Origin: Candidatus Thiodiazotropha sp.
GTDB taxonomy: Bacteria > Pseudomonadota > Gammaproteobacteria > Chromatiales > Chromatiaceae
DNA length: 49,798 nucleotides
Assembly: GCA_023838465.1 (NCBI GenBank)
Contig: JAIVEQ010000004.1
Span: forward strand, 99,379 to 149,176
Reading direction: 5' to 3'
Positions 36,874 to 45,277 of the stretch are shown here, in pieces. Position 1 is the stretch's first letter; each line of letters opens with the position of its first letter. A program made the position numbers and the translations under genes. Below the pieces are notes generated by a model. The model saw nothing but the letters and a program-made list of their open reading frames with translations, was not told the origin of the DNA and made no database searches.

Positions 36874-37065
36874 ATGCATTGTTCACACTGTTCTTCGTTG
36901 ATGGCCGAAGTTGAGACCCAGAAAGAAGGGCGGACGGAACAGTCACGGTTCGAGTGTCCGGTTTGTGGGCGGACACAGTTGATTACCAGGACGTTGGATC
37001 AATGGAAAGAGAATTTAACTTTACAGATGGGACGCCTTGCGAGACAGGCGCTTCGACAGACTTAA
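36874..37065 (+). CDS. small zinc-ribbon protein
   Basis: A 63-residue protein with CSHC and CPVC pairs (MHCSHCSSL ... FECPVCGRTQL), a zinc-ribbon. The rest is basic and helical. GGAGGG is close before the ATG. It follows the nrdAB terminator and a repeat, and could be a small DNA- or RNA-binding protein. No specific family was recognised. Confidence 0.65.
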   Translation: MHCSHCSSLMAEVETQKEGRTEQSRFECPVCGRTQLITRTLDQWKENLTLQMGRLARQALRQT

Positions 37066-37293
37066 AACAGTTTCACCTCCTCTCCTCTGAACCTGCTGTT
37101 GCGGGTGGGCTTTGGCGCTTTGCGCCATTGCCTGGTTTTTCTTTTCTTTTGTTTGATTCTGTTTATCTTTTATTGGCTGGCTTATCAACCAGCTGTGTTG
37201 CTATTGGTATTTTTGATTGGACAGAAATGGCCTTACGCAGCAGGACAGTTTAGGGGTTGAGTTGTAGTTATATTTAAAAGGAGTATGCGAGTA
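37066..37293. other. intergenic at the edge of the accessory region
   Basis: A T-rich stretch with hairpins GGCGC/GCGCC (around 37112) and GCTGG/CCAGC (around 37177-37194). No gene. Base composition becomes AT-rich here, a likely junction between core and accessory DNA. Confidence 0.4.
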
Positions 37294-38942
37294 ATGACAA
37301 AAAGATGCGTCAATGAAGAGACTTTTTGTTTCTCTCGACATGATGATATCGGTGCTGCTGCAGCTGAAGATGACAGTGAGTATCTAGGGCCTTGCCATGT
37401 GGATACAGGCGACCTTGAAGTCATATTAAATCCCGACAATCCAAAGCGTGTTGTTGTAGGCAGGACTGGGGCAGGGAAAAGCGCCCTCTTGAATCATATT
37501 AACACACGGAAGAAAACGTAATCTCTCTTTCACCTCACTCGCTATCATTGAATTACATTGCCAATAACAATGTTATAGGGTTCTTTGAAGAAGCCGGGGT
37601 TAGTCTTTATGTTTTTTATGCATTGCTCTGGCGTCATATTTTGGTAGTCGAACTCCTCAAGAAAAAGTTTAACATTACAAATGAAAACGCACAAAAAGAC
37701 TACACAAGACACATCAGAAAACTGCTTTATAAGAAAGATAAGTTCAAAGAGATGGCAGTTGACTATCTCGAACAATGGGGCAACAAATTTTGGCTAACAA
37801 CTGAAGAGCGGCTCCATGAACTAACCAAGAGAATAGAAAGCAACCTATCCGCATCAATTGGTGGCGCACTACCAGGAGTGGATTTGAGTGCAAAAGGTGC
37901 TCAGTGCTTATCTGAAGAACAGAAAATACAAGTTGTTAATGTTGGAAAGAAAGTCGTCTCAGAGATACAAATCAGAGAGCTAGAGAATATCATTGCCGTC
38001 CTTGGGGAAGACATCTTTGCCGACAGGCAGCAACGTTATTTCTTAATTATTGACGGACTTGACGAGGAATGGGTTGACGAAAGAATAAAATATAGTCTAA
38101 TCAAATCATTGATTGATACAGTGCGGAGGTTAAAGAAAATTCCCGCTGTAAAGATATTAATCGCAATGCGCCAAGATTTATTAGACAAGGTGGTTCACTC
38201 AAGTAGTGATCTTGGATTCCAAGAAGAAAAATATGAATCCCTTTATCTTCGACTGGGGTGGTCTAAATCTCATTTACAGAAATTAGTAGAAAAAAGAATA
38301 TCCTTCTTAGTCAGGCGCAAATATACGAGCAAGCCTGTAACTTGGGAGGATATCTTTCCTGTTCATGTGGATAAATTAAATACCATTGAATATATATCTG
38401 AAAGGACACTATACCGACCAAGAGATATGATAGCATTCATGAATGAGTGCGTAAGAGAGGCAGCTGGAGAAAATAAAATAACTGCCCATACCATTAAAAT
38501 AGCAGAAGAAAAATACTCTTATGATCGCCTTCAATCTTTAGCTACTGAATGGCAAATAATCTACCCTGAACTATTCGACGTTGCTCAAATGTTTTACGGT
38601 ATGAAATCAAGTTTTCATCTGAGCGAAATTTCCACCTCTTGGTTGGAGGAGAGATATATTGACATTGTTGACAACCTATCCAACAAGAAAGGCCCATTAT
38701 CCCGATTGCTTGATAGCCTTTATAGTGCTTCAGGAAACTTTAGCTCCGTTCGAAGCTCACTTGTCAGAGAGTTGCACAGCACTGGGCTTTTTGGGATTAA
38801 ACCTGGACCTAGTTCAACCATAAACTGGATGCATAAGGGAGGCCGGTCAATATCTCACGGCCAGCTAAAACCCAGTTCCCAGATATTAATTCACCCTATG
38901 TTTTACCGAGCACTTGGAATAACCATAAAAAACCGACAATAA
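37294..38942 (+). pseudogene. P-loop ATPase of the Sll1717 type, frameshifted
   Basis: About 549 residues if one base is restored. The first frame gives the Walker A motif VVVGRTGAGKSALLNHI and ends at a TAA soon after. The second frame, from 37548, continues LNYIANNNVIGFFEEAGVSL, with Walker B RYFLIIDGLDEEWVDE. Joining needs one added A in the AAAA run at 37513-37516. GGAG ten bases before supports the ATG at 37294. Such ATPases are large and uncharacterised and share a layout with STAND/KAP-type NTPases, sometimes near defence genes. Low GC suggests transfer. The change could be real decay or a run-length error. Confidence 0.78.
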
Positions 38943-39205
38943 ATGAAAAACACTAAGGGAGAAAAAGGGTCAAGTCTGTACTTATAGCAATTAATCCATG
39001 GATAACACAGTGACACCCAACATTTTCTTTTCTTCTAATTACCTTAATATCTAGAACTTAAACAAGTTTAACTATTTAAACCAACCAGTTGCTATTCATC
39101 TGTTTCCTGGTGTTTTAAACGATAGCTGCCTCTATTTTCCCATGGCTACCCTGGTGATCAAATGTACGATTTGACATGTACACCGATTGTGCATACAGTT
39201 TACTT

Positions 39206-39487
39206 ATGGAATATGAGTGGGACCCAAGGAAGGCCAAGAGTAATCTACTTAAACACGGTATAGATTTTGCCGATGCCGTAATCGCTTTGGAAGATAAAAA
39301 TGCACTAACAATCGAAGACAAAGATCATCATGAGGTTAGATTTAAGACGCTTGCTATGGGGCCATATATTAATGTTCTATATATCATCCATGCCGAAGCA
39401 TCTAAACATTGCATTCGAATCATTTCTGCTAGAAAGGCCAATAAGATTGAAATTAGATATTACTTCCAAGGGTTAGACGATGAGTGA
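39206..39487 (+). CDS. brnT: BrnT-family ribonuclease toxin
   Basis: A 93-residue RelE-like toxin. Motifs MEYEWDPRKAKSNLLKHGID (typical BrnT opening), FADAVIALEDKN and RIISARKANKIEIRYY are all present. The frame extends upstream to 39176 but the internal ATG fits the family. It overlaps brnA by eight bases, so the antitoxin is translated from the same transcript, and BrnA would repress the operon. Confidence 0.93.
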   Translation: MEYEWDPRKAKSNLLKHGIDFADAVIALEDKNALTIEDKDHHEVRFKTLAMGPYINVLYIIHAEASKHCIRIISARKANKIEIRYYFQGLDDE

Positions 39488-39728
39488 AGATTTTTCCAAA
39501 GGTAAACGAGGAGCCATTGTTAAACCTGACCCAACCAAGCAACGAATTACTATTCGACTTGATGCTGATGTCATTGAGCATTTTAAGGGAAAAGTACACG
39601 AAGCCGGTGGCGGAAATTATCAGACCCTAATTAATGAAGCGTTACGCGATTATATAGCGGCGCATGACCACGCACTTGAAGAAACATTACGTAAAATAAT
39701 TCGTGAGGAACTATTAAAGGCGGGGTAA
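39480..39728 (+). CDS. brnA: BrnA-family antitoxin
   Basis: An 82-residue antitoxin with the ribbon-helix-helix DNA-binding domain ITIRLDADVIEHFKGKVHEA and the helix QTLINEALRDYI. It binds BrnT and its own promoter. A repeat that also looks like a terminator follows it. Confidence 0.92.
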   Translation: MSEDFSKGKRGAIVKPDPTKQRITIRLDADVIEHFKGKVHEAGGGNYQTLINEALRDYIAAHDHALEETLRKIIREELLKAG

Positions 39729-39765
39729 TTCCCTGCAGTTACTGGGTCTAAGGGTAAAGGATAGT

Positions 39766-39819
39766 AAAGGGGTATGGATCACTCCATCCCCCTTTTCATC
39801 ATGCCGTGTTCTGCTCAGT
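39766..39819. repeat. terminator-like repeat, copy 1
   Basis: An AAAGGGGTATGGATCACTCC hairpin (39766-39796), closing on CCCCCTTTT, followed by CATCATGCCGTGTTCTGC. The same 55-bp block recurs at 42739-42793 with a few changes. Here it lies between brnA and the convergent pseudouridine synthase gene, and could stop both. Confidence 0.7.
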
Positions 39820-39887
39820 ATTAAATCGGGTAAAACGGGGTTTGTCTTTCCGTAAATTAATGGTTGTCCGCCGTTGGCTGTTTCACC

Positions 39888-40778
39888 TTATTTCAACGAT
39901 AAGTTACTGTCATAACTAAATGACCTTGGATGTTGAGTCACTGGGTCAATGAACTGAAGTTCCTTTGCCAGTAACTGCAATGGTGCTGAATAATTGTCTG
40001 CTGATAGCGGCTGTAACTGCGGGTAGTATTTGTCATTCAGTATGGGCCAGCCCAGTGCCTGCATGTGAACTCGTAATTGATGGGTTTTACCAGTAACTGG
40101 GTTTAATTCAAATAACGCCTCCTGAGCAGATTGTTGTATGCATCGAATCACAGAGTGGCTATTGGCTTCTCCCTCGGTCACACGCATGCGAAAGCGTTGT
40201 TCGGATTGCACGATACGATTTTTAATATCCCACTCCTGGCCTATAAGGTTCGCACCGTCACTAATTTTTGCAATTGCCTGGTATGTTTTGTGTATTTGTC
40301 GTGTTTTAAATAATTGATGGTATTGATGACGGGTGTCAGGGTTAACCGAGAATATGACCAAGCCTGCTGTAACTCTATCCAAGCGGTGTAGCGCTTGTAA
40401 GGCCTCAATGCCTGTGCTGCGTCGTAAGCGATTTTGCAAGCATTCATTCACATAAATACCGCCGGGGATTACTGCAAGAAAATGGGGTTTATAGGCCACT
40501 AAAATATGCTGATCCTGAAATATAATCGTTTCCTTAAAGGGGATGCTAGGCTCGCTTTCGACTTCCCTGTAATAGTAAACCCGTTGCTGCGGTTGAAAGA
40601 GCGATTGTGTCGTTATCAGTGAGCCGTCGTGGCAGTGTACCTTGCCATCGGCGATGCGCTGCCGCCAAATCTGAGCATCAATATATGGAAATTTAATAAT
40701 CAGGTATTCCAGCACTGTGGCAACGCCGGGATTAGTCTGCGGTAAACTCAGCTTTGAAGGGTGCTCGGAAATTGCCAT
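39888..40778 (-). CDS. RluA-family RNA pseudouridine synthase
   Basis: A 296-residue enzyme. The catalytic aspartate lies in ALHRLDRVTAGLVIFSV, and the C-terminal GKTHQLRVHMQALGWPI is the family's RNA-binding strand. It isomerises uridines in rRNA or tRNA. The N-terminal 60 residues are S4-like. The target cannot be told (RluA/RluC/TruC-like). It sits in the accessory region, convergent with brnTA. Confidence 0.9.
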   Translation of the reverse strand: MAISEHPSKLSLPQTNPGVATVLEYLIIKFPYIDAQIWRQRIADGKVHCHDGSLITTQSLFQPQQRVYYYREVESEPSIPFKETIIFQDQHILVAYKPHFLAVIPGGIYVNECLQNRLRRSTGIEALQALHRLDRVTAGLVIFSVNPDTRHQYHQLFKTRQIHKTYQAIAKISDGANLIGQEWDIKNRIVQSEQRFRMRVTEGEANSHSVIRCIQQSAQEALFELNPVTGKTHQLRVHMQALGWPILNDKYYPQLQPLSADNYSAPLQLLAKELQFIDPVTQHPRSFSYDSNLSLK

Positions 40779-40845
40779 TTAGAGGCCCAAATTTTTGACT
40801 ATAGCATGATCTTAATAGTGCTAGGCTGTGGAGGTATCTATTAAG

Positions 40846-41639
40846 AAAAGGGGTCAGTACCCTTTAACCGATTTTTTCAGTACAGTCATACTTTATTAAC
40901 TATCTGAACAAGGACGTTCAAATACCAAGAAAACCCGTTTTTATTTGCAGGGCATCCCGGTTCATGTGATCAAATGTGGCAATAGCCGCCAACCGGTATT
41001 CTTTGAATCCGATGACTATCAGACCTATTTAGCTTGGTTAAAAGAGGGTGCGGACAAACACGGTTGTGCCATCCACGCCTATTGCTTAATGACCAACCAT
41101 GTCCATTTGCTTCTGACGCCGGAATCCCCGGAGGCTATCAGCAAAACTATACAGTTCGTAGGCCGTCAATACGTTCCCTATATCAATCATACCTACGGAA
41201 AATCCGGTACCTTGTGGGAAGGACACCACAAGGGCTGTGTGATCGATAGTGATGCATATCTGTTGACTTGTATGCGTTACATTGAACTCAATCCGGTTCG
41301 GGCGGGCATGGTACAAAAACCCATTGATTATCGTTGGTCCAGTTATCGGGGTAATGCGGCCCAATACACTGATAAACTGACTATTCCTCATGCCTTGTAT
41401 CGACAACTAGCCCAAGATCTCCTGTGCAGGCAGTTTGCCTATCGTGAATTGTTTCGTAATGCGCTAGAGGCAGATCAGGTCCACGCTATCCGTGTGGCAG
41501 TTCAAACTGGTACTCCCCTAGGTAATACTCGCTTTTGTGTGCAGATTGAAAAGCGGCTAAAGTGTAAAGTTGGCAAGGCCAGAAGAGGACGCCCGAAGGG
41601 AAGGAAAACGGTAAGAGAAAAAGGGTACTGACCCCTTTT
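40846..41639 (+). mobile_element. RAYT transposon with inverted ends
   Basis: The sequence AAAAGGGGTCAGTACCCTTT at 40846-40865 and its exact reverse complement at 41620-41639 bound a transposase gene. Each end is itself palindromic around GGGTCAGTACCC. This is the usual form of a REP-associated tyrosine transposase (RAYT) unit with REP-like ends. Confidence 0.75.
40945..41631 (+). CDS. REP-associated tyrosine transposase (HUH)
   Basis: A 228-residue transposase. The HUH motif is MTNHVHLLLTP, and the conserved GIPVHVIKCGNSRQPVFF and GTLWEGHHKGCVIDSD segments identify the RAYT family; the nucleophile tyrosine probably lies in FVGRQYVPYINH. Its 5' end is damaged: the first recognisable residues, PRKP, are in a different frame from RFYLQGIP, which fits a one-base loss, and ATA sits where ATG should be. 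TTG at 40945 is the earliest usable start in frame. It may be inactive. Confidence 0.8.
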   Translation: MQGIPVHVIKCGNSRQPVFFESDDYQTYLAWLKEGADKHGCAIHAYCLMTNHVHLLLTPESPEAISKTIQFVGRQYVPYINHTYGKSGTLWEGHHKGCVIDSDAYLLTCMRYIELNPVRAGMVQKPIDYRWSSYRGNAAQYTDKLTIPHALYRQLAQDLLCRQFAYRELFRNALEADQVHAIRVAVQTGTPLGNTRFCVQIEKRLKCKVGKARRGRPKGRKTVREKGY

Positions 41640-41655
41640 TGAGCACAACGATTAG

Positions 41656-42066
41656 GTGACAAAGGTGCCTGCTGAATCGATCTACTTACTAGCAGCAGAT
41701 GCGATTATTGTGGCCCATGTACTTTTTGTAGCATTTGTGGTGCTCGGAGTATTGGCCATTTACGCTGGCTATTTGTTGTCATGGACGTGGGTAAGGAACT
41801 ATTGGTTTCGCTTGTTTCATTTAGTTGGAATCGTCTTTGTTGTACTTGAATCGTGGGTTGGCATTATTTGCCCGCTTACTACATGGGAAATGCATCTAAG
41901 GGAGAAAGCGGGTGGAGAAACATACAGCGGCTCCTTCATTCAGCACTGGTTGCAATCCATTCTCTACTATGAGGCTCCTGAATGGGTTTTTGTGATCGTC
42001 TACACGCTTTTTGGCGCCTTGGTACTTGCGAGTTGGTTTATTGTCCCGCCTAGGCGCCATGAATGA
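41656..42066 (+). CDS. DUF2784 membrane protein
   Basis: A 136-residue membrane protein with four hydrophobic segments. The tryptophan- and histidine-rich pattern (WFRLFHLVGIVFVVLESW, CPLTTWEMHLREKAGG, FIQHWLQSILYYEAPEWVF) is that of DUF2784. The function is unknown. The start is GTG. Confidence 0.8.
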   Translation: MTKVPAESIYLLAADAIIVAHVLFVAFVVLGVLAIYAGYLLSWTWVRNYWFRLFHLVGIVFVVLESWVGIICPLTTWEMHLREKAGGETYSGSFIQHWLQSILYYEAPEWVFVIVYTLFGALVLASWFIVPPRRHE

Positions 42067-42185
42067 CTTATGTCACCTAACAAACAATTCCAGTCGCCCG
42101 CGTTGCGGGCTGGGACGTCCCACCGCTGCGCGGTGGGCCGACCCTGAATAAAGACATTAGCGCTAGTAATACCGTGCCATAGATA
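42067..42185. repeat. palindrome CCCACCGC...GCGGTGGG
   Basis: The segment contains a perfect CCCACCGC/GCGGTGGG hairpin (about 42119-42137), just beyond a CCCGCGTTGCGGG hairpin. It is REP-like. No gene was seen. Confidence 0.5.
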
Positions 42186-42332
42186 ATGAAAGACGCGATG
42201 GAAAGTACATTCAGAACCAAGGCGCTAGAACATGCCTTAATTTACGAACACGTGGTTAAAAAGACACCCACTCAAATGCACGACATGCCCCGTTGCGTAC
42301 GCCGCGCCTTTCTGCGTGGTGAGAATAAGTAA
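42186..42332 (+). pseudogene. N-terminal fragment of a second RAYT-type transposase
   Basis: A 48-residue frame ends with MPRCVRRAFLRGE, followed by NK and a stop. This matches the start of long (about 340 residue) RAYT proteins, which read PR-VRRAFLCGED. The rest is missing. Element copy 2 lies six bases after the stop. The part reading KTPTQMH spans a GACACCC motif shared with seven other sites. Confidence 0.55.
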
Positions 42333-42338
42333 TAAACA

Positions 42339-42621
42339 CAAGTGAGTCTTCGATCTCGTGATGTCTTTTAGGCGTCCCAGGCCTAAAAGACACTCGATCT
42401 TTGACAACCTATTAGTGCCCCGGACGGTCCTGGTCACTGACACTACGTGATCACATCGCAAGCTCGTGACCACTCCGCCGTCAGTTCCCAAATGACTGGA
42501 CGCCGTGTTCGGATGCTCGCTTTGCATCCCCTCTGGCGCAAGGCACGACGGGTCTACAGTCTCGCCTCACGCCTACCGGGGACTAACCGCCTCGGCTTTC
42601 AGCCTTCCTTGGCGCTCAGCG
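42339..42621 (-). mobile_element. 283-bp structured insertion, copy 2
   Basis: Same element as at 22161-22443 on the minus strand, with no difference that I could see. It is not in an intact gene. The left flank ends AATAAACA at 42331-42338, and the same eight bases occur four bases beyond the right end (42626-42633), which may be chance or a target repeat. The flanks of the other two copies show no such repeat. Confidence 0.85.
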
Positions 42622-42738
42622 GAAGAATAAACAGGGACATTAATGTTTGATCTGCCCTCATAATTCGTATGCGCGCAGAGAGGCGTGCCGGAATCATAGT
42701 CGGCTGAGTAAACAGGAGGCACACCACGGTTTCAAATG

Positions 42739-42793
42739 AAAAGGGGGATGGATCACTCCATTCCCCTTTTCCATCATACCGTGTTCTGCACAG
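42739..42793. repeat. terminator-like repeat, copy 2
   Basis: Closely related to 39766-39819: hairpin AAAAGGGGGATGGATCACTC closing on CCCCTTTT, then CCATCATACCGTGTTCTGC. It lies just past the end of the coiled-coil gene on the minus strand and could terminate it. Confidence 0.65.
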
Positions 42794-42823
42794 AGCGTGT
42801 GGTACACGCTGAATCGCTGCTCT

Positions 42824-43426
42824 TTACGCAGCAATCTCTTCCTCAGGCTCTTCCTGCGTTGCCTGCAGTTCCTTCAAGCTCTGCTCAAGTTTCTGCTTTT
42901 CCTTGCGCAAGGTGGCGAGGGCTTCTTCCGCCTTTTTGCGGGCCTCAGACTCATCCATTTTCTGCTTTTTCAGTCCCTTTAGCTTCTTCAGAACGTTTTC
43001 TGGTGTGTCAGACAGGGTTGTGCTGATGGCCTTGATTGCGCGCTCCTTCTCCGCCAGTTGCTCCTTGAGTTTTTTCAGTTGCTGCCCATGGTTGGTGCGG
43101 TCGGTGATGAGCTGCTGCTGAAGTTGCTGCACATTCGCTTGCGCCTCGGCGAGGGCGGCTTCAACGGTTTTCAGGGATTTTTGGCTATCTGCCAAATGCT
43201 GTTCCACCTCGGCGACAGCAAGCTTGGCCTGCTCCTGGGCATTACTCAGCTCGAGTTCGGCTTTGGTGGAGTGCTTGATAGTTGCTTCGAGTGCGAGTTT
43301 GAGCTCTTCCGGGGTGCAATCTTTGTCGAGCTTCAGGGCATCAGTCGCTGCCATCATTAACATCTGCTTGCTTATCGCGAGTTCTTTCCAGACTCTGAGT
43401 TGTAGCTCTGCTTCGGTTTCAGTCAC
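42824..43426 (-). CDS. coiled-coil protein, unknown function
   Basis: A protein of about 200 residues, mostly long coiled coil rich in Glu, Lys, Ala, Gln and Leu (residues about 45-200), with a short globular head RVWKELAISKQMLMMAATDA. The start is taken as GTG (43426) because AGGAG stands six bases before it; a longer ATG frame reaches 43462. No membrane segment or enzyme motif. Similar small coiled-coil proteins exist but I cannot name a function. Confidence 0.65.
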   Translation of the reverse strand: MTETEAELQLRVWKELAISKQMLMMAATDALKLDKDCTPEELKLALEATIKHSTKAELELSNAQEQAKLAVAEVEQHLADSQKSLKTVEAALAEAQANVQQLQQQLITDRTNHGQQLKKLKEQLAEKERAIKAISTTLSDTPENVLKKLKGLKKQKMDESEARKKAEEALATLRKEKQKLEQSLKELQATQEEPEEEIAA

Positions 43427-43767
43427 ATGTTCTCCTGGGATATTTGAAGAGGATATAGGCACTAAACGGGATTCAACCCCGTATTATTCCATGACACACA
43501 CATATTGTCACGTTAAATCAACGTGACAGGCAGTCTTACCTTTGTGCGATTTAGGGAAAGTTAACTGGACGGGGTCAATAAGACACCCTTTCAGATAATG
43601 AAGAAGCTGGGTGGTGTAAAAAGTGACATCCGCTACATCCAATAGCACTCAACTTATTCACTTTTCAGAAGTCTTAAGTGGGCAGTGACAAGTGATAATC
43701 CTTTTAATCTTCAGTTATCACCACCCCCTTTAGTGCTCCTCCGTGGCTCACTTAATCACTCGACAAC
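43427..43767. other. intergenic, remnant-like
   Basis: About 340 bases with no gene. It contains one AGACACCC motif (43581-43588), part of a repeated set in this end of the window. Confidence 0.4.
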
Positions 43768-45010
43768 TCACTGGATGTGACTTTTTTCAGGGTGAGGCAC
43801 AACCGTCGCGAGAAGTGTCTGAATTGCCTGCTCCAAGGCCCAGTTGAACTCGAGCGGACGGTTCATCATCAGAAAATGGTCCGCACCTTTCAAAATGATG
43901 GCATCGTAAGAAGGCATGTGCCTCCGGTTGGCCTCATAGTCGATGGGCCACAAATCTGCATTCACGGATATGACGGGAACATGGATATCTTCAAATATCT
44001 TGGCTGCATCTCCGGTGATGTACTGGGACATCATCTCTTCGATAGCGCTCAGAGCGACAGAACTCGGAGCGGAAGCCATGTCTGAGAGAATCCACTCTGC
44101 AAGTGTTGGATCGGTACCCGGTAAAATCATCGGTTTTACGAACTGACGACTGCCGTTTTTGAAGTCCGCTTTCACAAGTGAGTCTTCGATCTCGTGATGT
44201 CTTTTAGGCGTCCCAGGCCTAAAAGACACTCGATCTTTGACAACCTATTAGTGCCCCGGACGGTCCTGGTCACTGACACTACGTGATCACATCGCAAGCT
44301 CGTGACCACTCCGCCGTCAGTTCCCAAATGACTGGACGCCGTGTTCGGATGCTCGCTTTGCATCCCCTCTGGCGCAAGGCACGACGGGTCTACAGTCTCG
44401 CCTCACGCCTACCGGGGACTAACCGCCTCGGCTTTCAGCCTTCCTTGGCGCTCAGCGAGGGTGCCGCCATTTGCTCGTACTCCTCGGCGGTCATTGGGTA
44501 TTCGACATTTCCAAGTGTATCGACGCCTATCAGCCCTTTGACGCGCTTCGGCATAAGATGGGCTGCCTCAGCGATGACCGCCCCGCCCATGGAGTGCCCG
44601 ATGAGAATGACCTGTTCACTCTCTGTCGCCTCTACCACCGCCCGTACATCTTCCCCAAACGCTCTCATCGTATAACGTGATCAGCTCAAACCCGAATGGC
44701 CATGGCCAGCAAGATCCAGGGTGACAACCCGATATTTATTGGAGAACACAGGCCGTTGCATGCGCCAGTATCTGGCATCGCAACTCCACCCATGGACGAA
44801 CACGAGCGTTGTCTGGCCACTGCCGTAAATCTCGTACGAGATCGGCGTGCCATCTTTGGAAAGGGCTACCCCGGGCCATACTGTGTCCGCGTGAACTGCA
44901 CCACTGAACAACATTAAAGCCAAGACAGAGATGACTAATCCCGACAGCTTTTTCACAACCGCTGCGCAGTATTGTCCTTTCACTCTACCTGTGCTGCTTT
45001 TTATTTCTTT
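43768..45010 (-). pseudogene. secreted alpha/beta hydrolase interrupted by the 283-bp element
   Basis: Exons 45010-44458 and 44174-43768 together give 320 codons and an open frame except for one TGA. It has a signal peptide (VISVLALMLFSGAVHAD), the oxyanion region VFVHGWSCDARYWRMQ, the nucleophile elbow IGHSMGGAVIAEA and a histidine in GADHFLMM. The element falls between MAAP and KADFKNG, splitting a codon after its first base; removal gives TTG (Leu). An in-frame TGA (44683-44681) sits between GHGHSGLS and SRYTMRAFG, probably an old CGA (Arg). Two faults make it a likely pseudogene, unless the element is spliced and the stop is read through. Confidence 0.8.
44175..44457 (-). mobile_element. 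283-bp structured insertion, copy 3, inside hydrolase gene
   Basis: Same element as at 22161, in the sense orientation of the hydrolase. The preceding exon base is T, as in nrdD, and the following exon begins TG. Excision gives an exact frame. No target duplication is seen. Confidence 0.87.
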
Positions 45011-45277
45011 CATTACCTGTATTCCTTTATCCATGTAAAAGGAATCCGTGACAAATGTCAGTCTGTTGTAGACCAAGGGGCGAAATACTTGAAAGGCACG
45101 TAATTAAGATTACTTCTGAACTGTTACTCTATTCAACCTTCTTTCACACCCATCTTTTTAAAAAAACGGATCTGCGAATAATACCAAATTGATGGTGGGG
45201 CATGGCCCCACCCTACACGCTAAACCACAGATCATGCGAAAGGCCAAGGGGAGTGTGTAACTGCCTTGCTTGGCTGC
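45011..45277. other. intergenic with REP-like palindrome
   Basis: Between the hydrolase and the TonB receptor. It holds GGTGGGGC-ATG-GCCCCACC (45194-45212), the third copy of this palindrome. No gene was seen. Confidence 0.5.
45194..45212. repeat. REP-like palindrome GGTGGGGC...GCCCCACC, copy 3
   Basis: A perfect 8-bp inverted repeat with loop ATG, followed by CTAC. Same palindrome as at 16758 and 31907. Confidence 0.65.
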
